A DNA stretch of 9,317 nucleotides from NCBI GenBank assembly GCA_020058965.1, contig JAGVCY010000148.1, positions 1-9,317 on the forward strand, given 5' to 3'. This document shows, piece after piece, positions 3,501 through 6,943 of this stretch. How positions within the stretch are numbered: position 1 is the first letter of the stretch; every line of letters starts with the position of its first letter. Origin of the DNA: Candidatus Omnitrophota bacterium. GTDB taxonomy: Bacteria; Omnitrophota; Gorgyraeia; 2-02-FULL-51-18; JAGOUK01. Under the pieces are notes generated by a model. That model did not search any database, had not been told where the DNA came from, and saw nothing but the letters and a program-made list of their open reading frames with translations. The position numbers and the translations under genes were made by a program.

Positions 3501-6385
3501 CCGCCGACACGCGTATCCGAATGAATGCGCGCAAACATGAATACACGAGGGAGCAGCTAAACATGCTCCATAGGAGCCTGCGCGATCTGGCACACGCTCT
3601 TTATGCGTCGACCCGCACCCGATCTCTCGATCAATTGCTCGCGTCCGTCAATCGCCTGTCTGATCATCTTAACTATATCCTTCCTCCCGCCGCTGCGCGA
3701 TTGGCGGAGGAAAGGGAGTTGCTGCTACAGGAGGCCAAAAGTCAATTGTACGCGGCCACGACCTACCTGAAGCACGGCAGCGTGTTTGCGATGCTGATGA
3801 GAAACGCGCGGTTCGAGCCCATCTGGAAGGAGATCACCCTTTACGCGCTGATGTCCTTTGATGAGGAGGATCGCCATGTGGCTGTCGCTAGGATCACCGA
3901 GCAATTTAAGCAAGTCACACAGGACCGGAAGCTGGGTCTTGCGGATCTGCTGGAGCATTTGTCCGATCCCACCGCGTCATTCGGCATTTTTGGGGATGAT
4001 CCTCAGACAAAAAAATCCGGCTATAGCCTTCAACGGGCGATCCGAAACAAGCGATATGCGATCCTGTGGATTCTCGGTCGCGAGATTGGTCACTTGGCAG
4101 CAGATGAAAAAAGTACTTATGCGAGAAAAACGATGGGCGAGCTGCGGCAGGCGCTGGATCGGGAGCAGGCGCGGGAGCGATCCGGCTGGGTGTGGCCGCA
4201 CGATCTGAAGCTCCGGTGGATCTTGCTTACGCATGGGTTTGACATGGCCTTGGGCTACAAGAAAAAGCTCTCTGCTCTGGAGGTCATGCGGCTGGCTATG
4301 CTCCGTTCGGAGGGGCTGAGAAAAAAAATGAGCCGTCACGAATGGCTCAACGCCAAAGATTTTTGGGTGGCCGACTCCGTATTGGATATTCAGCGCGCCA
4401 CGGGCTTTGTGTTGGATGAGTTCTCCGCCGCGCGGCTGGCGGAGACTTTAGTGGCGGTAGATGTCGCGCCGGTGGCCCGCGCGGGTGATCAGGATTCCGT
4501 TGGGGGACCAGCTTCCGACAATGCGCTTGGCGTATTGCAACGGATGGGGCTGCGACAGGAAATGTTCGATTTTGTGAAGAATCTGGCTCTGAATGTGATC
4601 GGGAAGGTCAAAGAACATCTTCTCCGACTGTTTCGTGAAGTCGTACGGGATCATTCGCCCAGGAATTTGCGCCGCACCTCACGGCCGGAAACGCGGCCTG
4701 TTTTTCTGGAAGACTCCAGCGACTCAAGGAACTTCGGCCGCGACGCCTCCCAATCCTCGCTCAAGTCCTCCAGGGCATTTTTGCCGAGAAGCACGCCGAG
4801 CGTTTTGCCCTTTGTGTCCACGAGCCGCAAAATACCATCGAGTGGAAAAGGGAGTTTGGAAGCGGATTTGACGGTAAAAGTTCGTTCGAGCGCAAGACCT
4901 TTGATCAAGGAAACCATGTTGAATTCCTCTTCGGGTCAGTATAGCACAACGTCAATCGACCGATCGGCGACCGCCGCGCGGCTGGCGGAAGAAGAGAGAG
5001 CTGTGACTTTGCTTAACGACCCCGATGGTATGCATGCAAGGCCTTCGGTGCGTTTTGGCAATATCGTCTATTGGATTGAAGAAATTTATCATATTCAAGT
5101 CGGTGTCGGCCGAGAGTCCGACAATAGCGTTCATTTTCAGGAAGAAGGAACAAGCGGAAATCGAGCGGGTGAGTTTATGGAGCTGGGTCTGAATCATGGC
5201 GACAAAGTTAGGCTGGTGGTCCGCGGAGATCGAGAGCATGGAATTTTAAAAGGTTTGTTGGACATTTTGGAAGATGCTTTAAGAGATCGGGAATATTTGG
5301 AAAACAGATCACCAGCTAAAGAATATAAGGATAGGATCGATAGTTTGCTTGAGGGAACGCCGCCGGCGGCGAGGTTGGCGCAGGAAGCGGCCGGAATTTA
5401 TCCGAGCCGGTTCATGGCGGCGCCTGGGGTGGGGGATTTGGCGGGAGTGCGGGCGGTGAGTTTGATGCCGGGGAATTATTGGATCGCCTCGGCGGCGGTG
5501 CCAAAAGGATATTTTGGGGTGAGTGCGCCGGTTGGAGGGATGGGCGGAAAAATCGGTGTGTTAAATGTTCGCGGCGGGATATCGCGGTGGTTATCGTGGC
5601 CGCACGCGGTGGTTGAGCCCGGGGTGGTTGGGTGGAAAAAAACGGATTCAACAGATCTTTTTGGAGAGCTCAAGCGCGACTTCATGCGGTATGTGCGCGC
5701 GACGGCGGTGGACGCGAAGCCGGTGAAGGTAACGATTGATATTTCCGGCGTGGGCGCTCGGCTTTCAGCGCTCACGGGGTATTTGGAATATTTGCAGGCG
5801 CTTCAGGAGGAGCTTGAGCAGCCGATTTTTGATGCCAATATAGAAGAAGGGTTGGTGGCGCGCGGGTCGGCGACACGGCTTCGGATTGTTTGGGATGAGA
5901 AGCGGCGGCCTGTAGCAGCAGCAGCGGACCTGATCGAAAAAATAGAAGCGTCCAACCGAGCGGCAAAGGATTGGGCGGACGGGCAGGAAACGCTTGAGCT
6001 TGATGTGGTGCCGGTTGCGAGGATAAAACACCGGGCCGCCGGCAGACCAGTTCTTACCTACCGCGCCGGCGGAGCGCGTTCCGGCCAGATGGGAATTCTG
6101 GACTTGGGACCGCTGGTGATGCAGGGCGCTGAGGCGCTTCGATGGGTGAAGGCGGGCAGGAGCATCGAGAATCATCCGGTTCTAAGAATTTTGACCGGTT
6201 CGCGCGGCGATCGGACGGCCGGGTTCAGGCCGGTTGGGATGGATGTCCAAAAAATGCTCCTCGGTCAAGGAGTCGATCTGACGCTCGCGATTCGGACGGC
6301 GCTCTGGCCGTCAACACATCTTGCGGCGGGTGAATTTATCGATTATGTCGCGTGGGTCCGCCGCCAAGTCGGAGTGATGGCCTAG
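2..6385 (+). CDS. Giant multidomain protein punctuated by AARLAE motifs, 5' partial
   Basis: The frame is open from position 2 to the TAG at 6383-6385, giving 2127 residues in the window (numbered here from the codon at 2). A TTG at 56 could be taken as a start, but upstream codons continue the match to a second internal copy of the same domain (TKQFEEGVQDRKLGLADLL against TEQFKQVTQDRKLGLADLL), so the true start lies left of the window. Modules in order: helical unknown 1-180; methyltransferase-like 190-400; HPr-like 404-541; membrane 545-820; unknown 828-933; nuclease-like plus helical 938-1230; repeat of the first domain 1237-1475; slot occupied by antisense toxin-antitoxin genes 1482-1657; HPr 1664-1788; unknown 1795-2127. 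The motif AARLAE, or a one-residue variant, occurs at every border after the first. The mix of membrane, carrier, methyltransferase and nuclease-like folds suggests either a polyprotein that is later cut or a scaffold made by cassette shuffling. I cannot assign an overall function. Confidence 0.9.
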   Translation, partial: TKQFEEGVQDRKLGLADLLEHLSDPARSFETFRGDPERRWFNGYSARRAIRNKRYAILWILGRGIGHLAEDEKNSYARQTMRDLRRALDRDRERYGRVWLHDLRLRWILSAQWSDMALGYKKKLSVLEVMRLARLRSERQRKKMSHYQWLNAEFGWVAGSVSDIERATGFVLEESDAARSSGSDAARLIKFYDGLPDKLENPRRSVNGTVFQATPWDVLQSVFDALDDRLAIRSGTMPNPHRRRYLSLGAGSLRDALTARLLGFDVTAVELDGEMYAKAAQIALRAATDPGIGELVKTNFKLVHADGLASTESGGGDWSGYDIVYFYFTQPGGPDREAFRKKLVDKFRTMKPGALFAVLNTSGQVAAGEVLTELEPLGRQVTIGSKSTDRFRLAMYQAPAPAGGARLAEGERDVTLVADMNLSVAYKLAAFAKKVNELFGTQMLIHEVGAPKAINAIYAGSVAPLMILSGHRAHLKLSEGQPANILRAILNQATLLLQNSASYRGTEAFVDENTRVYWEPLEALAKNPENAENPDLVRAPHAARLAELWFAIVLKVVAALGWTTAAVSGIGAVVLAPSAFVSFLPVLLEGWVIIGATLVAACLSGSYPFRMAGLGAAVILSYWGFHHLGGAAVSADTLRTIAAGGMISFTATFLGSAVTKHIFNRDFKTSSGKWLSSFKWALAQAVSGGYFLYFVFIPFTAENLPNAVLRAAFDISFATFAVTLPRAIVMGAVFGEGRAVNHREFAAASIRSFIKLYPLNAIYWFLVITIGWSMTSNPAVFKVFHGLSFFVWMAVVVNTVGKAFQPAVFGAKQAEPKLDRRAARLAEADYGEFEGFGNLDQLQDAVLRLGGLPGLKGIRYVANDAPDELDMFIGIVSSAELLRKLQARVGSGELALYQSPVENSPRNEWMLVVQTAASGQAANIPAGKILPFTAARLATEEISARRSEKMLRFAHAKGRVAENLGMAVLSAIYEHESSGRAPIWHERPFFTEPLLSNGPLTPDLVIDGIIYEIKWGDSGKVLRDTVIRYSLLKEFNHLLLRPDEPIYLVTLLEHEKKNLKVRGYRSGIHYRIVSIGELIDRLPPSFEVVPGIHWTGRELKEAIGEVVSADSIDQIKRFQKRFQLSKVKDTLLGEHRVRHASKNMIARPALIQTALANPKLVQRWVSSADTRIRMNARKHEYTREQLNMLHRSLRDLAHALYASTRTRSLDQLLASVNRLSDHLNYILPPAAARLAEERELLLQEAKSQLYAATTYLKHGSVFAMLMRNARFEPIWKEITLYALMSFDEEDRHVAVARITEQFKQVTQDRKLGLADLLEHLSDPTASFGIFGDDPQTKKSGYSLQRAIRNKRYAILWILGREIGHLAADEKSTYARKTMGELRQALDREQARERSGWVWPHDLKLRWILLTHGFDMALGYKKKLSALEVMRLAMLRSEGLRKKMSRHEWLNAKDFWVADSVLDIQRATGFVLDEFSAARLAETLVAVDVAPVARAGDQDSVGGPASDNALGVLQRMGLRQEMFDFVKNLALNVIGKVKEHLLRLFREVVRDHSPRNLRRTSRPETRPVFLEDSSDSRNFGRDASQSSLKSSRAFLPRSTPSVLPFVSTSRKIPSSGKGSLEADLTVKVRSSARPLIKETMLNSSSGQYSTTSIDRSATAARLAEEERAVTLLNDPDGMHARPSVRFGNIVYWIEEIYHIQVGVGRESDNSVHFQEEGTSGNRAGEFMELGLNHGDKVRLVVRGDREHGILKGLLDILEDALRDREYLENRSPAKEYKDRIDSLLEGTPPAARLAQEAAGIYPSRFMAAPGVGDLAGVRAVSLMPGNYWIASAAVPKGYFGVSAPVGGMGGKIGVLNVRGGISRWLSWPHAVVEPGVVGWKKTDSTDLFGELKRDFMRYVRATAVDAKPVKVTIDISGVGARLSALTGYLEYLQALQEELEQPIFDANIEEGLVARGSATRLRIVWDEKRRPVAAAADLIEKIEASNRAAKDWADGQETLELDVVPVARIKHRAAGRPVLTYRAGGARSGQMGILDLGPLVMQGAEALRWVKAGRSIENHPVLRILTGSRGDRTAGFRPVGMDVQKMLLGQGVDLTLAIRTALWPSTHLAAGEFIDYVAWVRRQVGVMA
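554..1207 (+). other. Module 2: class I SAM-dependent methyltransferase-like domain
   Basis: Residues 185-402 carry a Rossmann-type methyltransferase signature. YLSLGAGSLRDAL near residue 245 is the glycine-rich motif I that binds S-adenosylmethionine. FDVTAVELD near 265 ends in an acidic residue placed like the ribose-binding acidic residue of motif II. VHADGLAS near 300, GYDIVYFYF near 320 and MKPGALFAVLNTS near 350 fit motifs III to V. The first glycine-rich loop is G-A-G-S, close to the usual GxGxG. The substrate is not visible. The domain is followed directly by the boundary motif GGARLAE. Confidence 0.65.
1208..1228 (+). repeat. Boundary motif copy 1 (GGARLAE)
   Basis: Codons gga gcg cgg ttg gcg gaa encode GARLAE at residues 404-409. 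It lies between the methyltransferase-like domain and the first HPr-like domain, and is followed by GERDVTL, close to the EERAVTL after copy 7 that opens the other HPr domain. Confidence 0.8.
1238..1624 (+). other. Module 3: HPr-like domain lacking the phosphorylatable histidine
   Basis: Residues 413-541 resemble the HPr phosphocarrier of the sugar phosphotransferase system. They begin VTLVADMNLSVAYKL and continue with KAINAIYAGSVAPLMILSGHRAHLKLSEG and a final helix, the beta-alpha-beta-beta-alpha-beta-alpha order of HPr. The active-site block GLHARPA is replaced by NLSVAYK, so the His-15 position holds Ser423. The domain therefore cannot carry phosphate in the usual way and may serve as a structural or docking module. 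A tail of about 35 residues precedes the next boundary motif. The assignment rests on pattern and on the parallel with module 9. Confidence 0.5.
1625..1642 (+). repeat. Boundary motif copy 2 (AARLAE)
   Basis: Codons gcc gcc agg ctg gcg gag encode AARLAE at residues 542-547, between the HPr-like domain and the membrane module. At DNA level CCGCC and GGCGG flank a 5-nt loop and could pair. Confidence 0.85.
1643..2464 (+). other. Module 4: polytopic membrane segment, about 8 helices
   Basis: Residues 548-821 contain a series of hydrophobic stretches, including FAIVLKVVAALGW, GIGAVVLAPSAFVSFLPVLL, GWVIIGATLVAACL, MAGLGAAVILSYWGF, MISFTATFLGSAV, ALAQAVSGGYFLYFVFIPF, AIYWFLVITIGWSM and LSFFVWMAVVVNTV. 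That is about eight or nine membrane-spanning helices joined by short loops, some with positive charges (KHIFNRDFK). No transporter family signature is recognised. Its place in the middle of a chain with soluble domains on both sides means the whole protein is membrane-anchored unless it is cut. Confidence 0.75.
2465..2482 (+). repeat. Boundary motif copy 3 (AARLAE)
   Basis: Codons gcc gcg cgg ttg gca gag encode AARLAE at residues 822-827, just after the last membrane helix and a short charged tail (EPKLDRR). Confidence 0.85.
2483..2800 (+). other. Module 5: small unknown alpha/beta domain
   Basis: Residues 828-933, about 105 residues, lie between two boundary motifs. The sequence alternates helical (NLDQLQDAVLRL, SSAELLRKLQARVG) and strand-like parts (GIRYVAN, MFIGIV, EWMLVVQTA). 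No family is recognised. Confidence 0.5.
2801..2818 (+). repeat. Boundary motif copy 4 (AARLAT)
   Basis: Codons gcc gcg cgg ctg gca acg encode AARLAT at residues 934-939, a variant with Thr for Glu that is followed by EE. The first 14 nt, GCCGCGCGGCTGGC, are identical to copies 6 and 7. Confidence 0.8.
2819..3691 (+). other. Module 6: PD-(D/E)XK nuclease-like fold plus helical region
   Basis: Residues 940-1230. The segment TPDLVIDGIIYEIKWG places Asp1003, Glu1012 and Lys1014 in the spacing D-x8-E-x-K typical of PD-(D/E)XK nucleases and related folds, with hydrophobic beta-strand residues between. It is preceded by a helix and loop (ENLGMAVLSAIYEHE) and followed by a helix (RYSLLKEFNHLLL) and a strand (EPIYLVTLLEH), which fits the fold core. 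The rest, from about residue 1090, is charged and helical with no recognised family. Nuclease activity is inferred only from this motif; no nucleic-acid target is visible. Confidence 0.5.
3692..3709 (+). repeat. Boundary motif copy 5 (AARLAE)
   Basis: Codons gct gcg cga ttg gcg gag encode AARLAE at residues 1231-1236. The copy lies in an imperfect inverted repeat at 3679-3715, where CCTCCcGCC on the left faces GGCGGAGG on the right with a one-base bulge. A weaker CCTT/AAAGG extension follows. Confidence 0.85.
3710..4426 (+). other. Module 7: second copy of the module 1 domain
   Basis: Residues 1237-1475. From TEQFKQ (3899) onward this aligns with the left edge of the window with almost no gaps. 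By eye the DNA is about 80 percent alike at the start of the match, with both silent and coding differences, so the duplication is not very recent. The roughly 65 residues before the match (LLLQEAKSQLYAATTYLKHG onward) are also helical and show what the missing left part of module 1 may look like. Function unknown. Confidence 0.7.
4427..4444 (+). repeat. Boundary motif copy 6 (AARLAE), left border of the antisense cassette
   Basis: Codons gcc gcg cgg ctg gcg gag encode AARLAE at residues 1476-1481. The DNA is the consensus form and contains the perfect palindrome GCCGCGCGGC. CCGCC and GGCGG flank an 8-nt loop. The antisense toxin stop codon begins only 3 nt to the right. Confidence 0.9.
4448..4654 (-). 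CDS. RelE/ParE-type toxin, apparently with an internal deletion
   Basis: The protein has 68 residues, against about 85-95 for the family. RelE/ParE toxins act either as ribosome-dependent mRNA interferases or as gyrase poisons. The N-terminal half fits well (YDFTKQSEKMFFDLPDHIQSQILHKIEHFLSQP, then LQYAKRIVG), as does the C-terminus (ILITRAGHRRDIYR), which resembles the usual end of the family. The block normally between them, a strand pair of the kind YRxRVGDYRVIY, is absent: VGSW runs directly into SPNGILI. About 15-20 residues appear lost without a frame change, and these include basic core residues, so the toxin is probably weak or inactive. The start ATG overlaps the antitoxin stop as ATGA, implying translational coupling. 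The gene lies antisense inside the giant frame, whose TTA Leu codon (4448-4450) is its TAA stop. Confidence 0.75.
   Translation of the reverse strand: MIPYDFTKQSEKMFFDLPDHIQSQILHKIEHFLSQPHPLQYAKRIVGSWSPNGILITRAGHRRDIYRH
4651..4917 (-). CDS. RelB/Phd-like antitoxin
   Basis: The protein has 88 residues and lies upstream of the toxin, in the usual antitoxin-first order. The C-terminal half (GVLLGKNALEDLSEDWEASRPKFLESLESSRKTGRVSGREVRRKFLG) has the pattern of antitoxins paired with RelE toxins: an acidic helix, then a 'leaf' of the type ESxxxGRxxxxEVxRxL that wraps the toxin. The N-terminal half (TFTVKSASKLPFPLDGILRLVDTKG) is where DNA binding and autorepression would lie, but no clear helix is seen. 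ATG at 4917-4915 follows AGAGGA with 7-nt spacing. The gene would neutralise the toxin and repress its own promoter, as is known for the family. It is embedded antisense in a giant reading frame between two boundary motifs. Confidence 0.75.
   Translation of the reverse strand: MVSLIKGLALERTFTVKSASKLPFPLDGILRLVDTKGKTLGVLLGKNALEDLSEDWEASRPKFLESLESSRKTGRVSGREVRRKFLGE
4925..4930 (-). promoter_or_regulatory. Ribosome binding site of the antitoxin
   Basis: AGAGGA on the minus strand stands 7 nt before the antitoxin ATG. It fixes the start codon and argues that the antisense pair is a genuine gene set rather than a shadow. Confidence 0.6.
4938..4946 (-). promoter_or_regulatory. Extended -10 promoter for the antitoxin-toxin pair
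   Basis: The minus strand reads TGCTATACT, an extended -10 element (TGn then TATACT, one mismatch to TATAAT). No good -35 hexamer stands 17 nt upstream, as is common for extended -10 promoters. The start of transcription would fall near 4931, giving a very short leader. The promoter lies inside the slot, to the left of boundary motif copy 7, so the cassette carries its own promoter. Confidence 0.45.
4973..4990 (+). repeat. Boundary motif copy 7 (AARLAE), right border of the antisense cassette
   Basis: Codons gcc gcg cgg ctg gcg gaa encode AARLAE at residues 1658-1663. It differs from copy 6 in only the last base. The 528 nt between copies 6 and 7 are a multiple of three. The copy is followed by EERAVTL, the opening of the HPr domain. 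Confidence 0.9.
4997..5365 (+). other. Module 9: HPr phosphocarrier domain with intact active site
   Basis: Residues 1666-1788. VTLLNDPDGMHARPSVRF matches the HPr active-site block GLHARPA. His1678 (codon 5033-5035) is the residue phosphorylated by enzyme I, followed by the conserved Arg and Pro. Further on, GEFMELGLNHGDKVRLVVRG and the final helix GILKGLLDILEDAL fit the rest of the fold. The usual Ser-46 regulatory region (kSil.lm.l) is less clear: NRAGEFMELGL stands in its place. A charged tail follows to the next boundary motif. As part of a giant chain it could accept phosphate and signal sugar or energy state. Confidence 0.7.
5366..5383 (+). repeat. Boundary motif copy 8 (AARLAQ)
   Basis: Codons gcg gcg agg ttg gcg cag encode AARLAQ at residues 1789-1794, a variant with Gln for Glu. 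A perfect 14-bp palindrome, CGCCGCCGGCGGCG (5358-5371), overlaps its left half. Confidence 0.8.
5384..6382 (+). other. Module 10: C-terminal domain of unknown function
   Basis: Residues 1795-2127. The first part is Gly/Val/Ala-rich and strand-like (PGVGDLAGVRAVSLMPGNYW, FGVSAPVGGMGGKIGVLNV). It is followed by a helical, acidic part (LEYLQALQEELEQPI, AADLIEKIEAS) and an alpha/beta end with AGEFIDYVAWVRRQ. A weak relic of the boundary motif, GGARSG, lies at 6068-6085. No family is recognised. The DNA at 5400-5630 is markedly G-rich on this strand. Confidence 0.5.
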
Positions 6386-6396
6386 CAGTCTGCTAG
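6382..6396. repeat. 15-bp palindrome over the giant gene's stop codon
   Basis: CTAGCAG-T-CTGCTAG is a perfect inverted repeat with 7-bp arms and includes the TAG stop at 6383-6385. No T-run follows, so it is not a standard intrinsic terminator. It could be a protein-binding or processing site, or chance. Confidence 0.4.
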
Positions 6397-6424
6397 TGCT
6401 TCGAAGAAACCAAAATTCGTTTAA

Positions 6425-6453
6425 TTGAGAAGAACGGTCGGGTCTGTTAGAAT
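6425..6453 (+). promoter_or_regulatory. Sigma-70-type promoter of the RNA-metabolism operon
   Basis: TTGAGA (6425-6430) and TAGAAT (6448-6453) are separated by exactly 17 nt, each one mismatch from the consensus hexamers. Transcription would begin near 6460 and leave a leader of about 30 nt before the first gene. This is the only strong promoter seen between the giant gene and the right edge. Confidence 0.65.
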
Positions 6454-6479
6454 ACGGCCTTGTGAATTAACCCAAAACT

Positions 6480-6484
6480 AAGGA
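6480..6484 (+). promoter_or_regulatory. Ribosome binding site of the small basic protein
   Basis: AAGGA stands 6 nt before the ATG at 6491 and supports this short gene as real. Confidence 0.65.
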
Positions 6485-6490
6485 ACTTTT

Positions 6491-6664
6491 ATGGGAAATG
6501 TAAAATTCGGTACGAAGTTTAAGGCCCGGCCAATGAAGTCTCCGGGGCAGCGCCGCAAGCGGATGAAAGCTCAAGGTCAGCGTCTGGTGAAAGCCGGCTG
6601 GTCCAAGGCCAAGGTAGCCAAGATGGACGCCATGGCACTCCGCGAGGCCCTCAAGACCCTCTAG
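6491..6664 (+). CDS. Small, strongly basic protein (57 aa)
   Basis: The gene runs from ATG at 6491 to TAG at 6662-6664, just behind a good promoter and ribosome binding site. The product starts MGNVKFGTKFKARPMKSPGQ and is very rich in Lys and Arg (about 17 of 57). It has a central basic helix (RRKRMKAQGQRLVKAGWS) and an amphipathic end (MDAMALREALKTL). Such composition is typical of ribosome- or nucleic-acid-binding small proteins. I do not recognise a named family. It stands 4 nt upstream of the zinc-ribbon-like gene and shares an operon with an RNA helicase and RNase D, so an RNA-related role is a reasonable inference. Confidence 0.8.
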   Translation: MGNVKFGTKFKARPMKSPGQRRKRMKAQGQRLVKAGWSKAKVAKMDAMALREALKTL

Positions 6665-6668
6665 ACCG

Positions 6669-6869
6669 ATGCTCGACAAGACCTGCGACGTCTGCGGAAC
6701 CAAAGACAAAGTAGAGATCGAGACCGTGACCAATGTCAATCCCTTGCGGGAGGAGATGTTTCCGGTGCTTTTGTGCCAGACGCATAAAAAAATGCTGGCA
6801 AAGGGCGAGCTCGATATCCGCCAAAACGACAAGGGCGATCTTGTTTTTGTGAACAAGAAAAAAACCTGA
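6669..6869 (+). CDS. Small zinc-ribbon-like protein (66 aa)
   Basis: Cys6-x2-Cys9 (CDVCG) and Cys36-x2-His39 (CQTH) form a likely zinc-binding site of the CxxC...CxxH type. Between them lies a strand-rich part (VEIETVTNVN) and after them a basic helix (KKMLAKGEL) and the tail VFVNKKKT. No named family is recognised. The start codon lies 4 nt after the preceding stop, so the two genes are almost certainly on one transcript. The mix of zinc site and basic residues would suit binding to RNA or the ribosome, but this is inference. Confidence 0.75.
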   Translation: MLDKTCDVCGTKDKVEIETVTNVNPLREEMFPVLLCQTHKKMLAKGELDIRQNDKGDLVFVNKKKT

Positions 6870-6889
6870 GCTTGTCAGTTCAAGCCAGG
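6865..6889 (+). other. Hairpin between the small genes and the helicase
   Basis: CCTGaGCTTG, a 6-nt loop tcagtt, and CAAGCCAGG form a nine-base-pair stem with one bulged A. It overlaps the stop of the zinc-ribbon-like gene. No U-tract follows, so it may be an RNA processing or stability element rather than a terminator. It could lower or uncouple expression of the downstream helicase. Confidence 0.35.
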
Positions 6890-6943
6890 CAAACCCCCGC
6901 CCCATCATCAACTCACAGAAGTAAATAAGAAGTAAAACAGAAC

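Noticed and set aside
3977..4339. 120-codon minus-strand open frame opposite module 7
   Set aside because: Its translation resembles no family, and the forward strand is clearly conserved with module 1.
4952..5239. 95-codon minus-strand open frame opposite the HPr domain
   Set aside because: The forward strand encodes a recognisable HPr active site, and the reverse product shows no family features.
5747..5770. A ninth boundary motif (VGARLSAL)
   Set aside because: It lacks the Ala-Glu end, sits within what looks like continuous secondary structure, and may be chance.
56..6385. Start of the giant protein at the TTG at 56
   Set aside because: The frame is open to position 2 and the upstream codons align with the second copy of the same domain, so the gene begins outside the window.
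6382..6410. Intrinsic terminator after the giant gene
   Set aside because: The palindrome there is not followed by a T-run.
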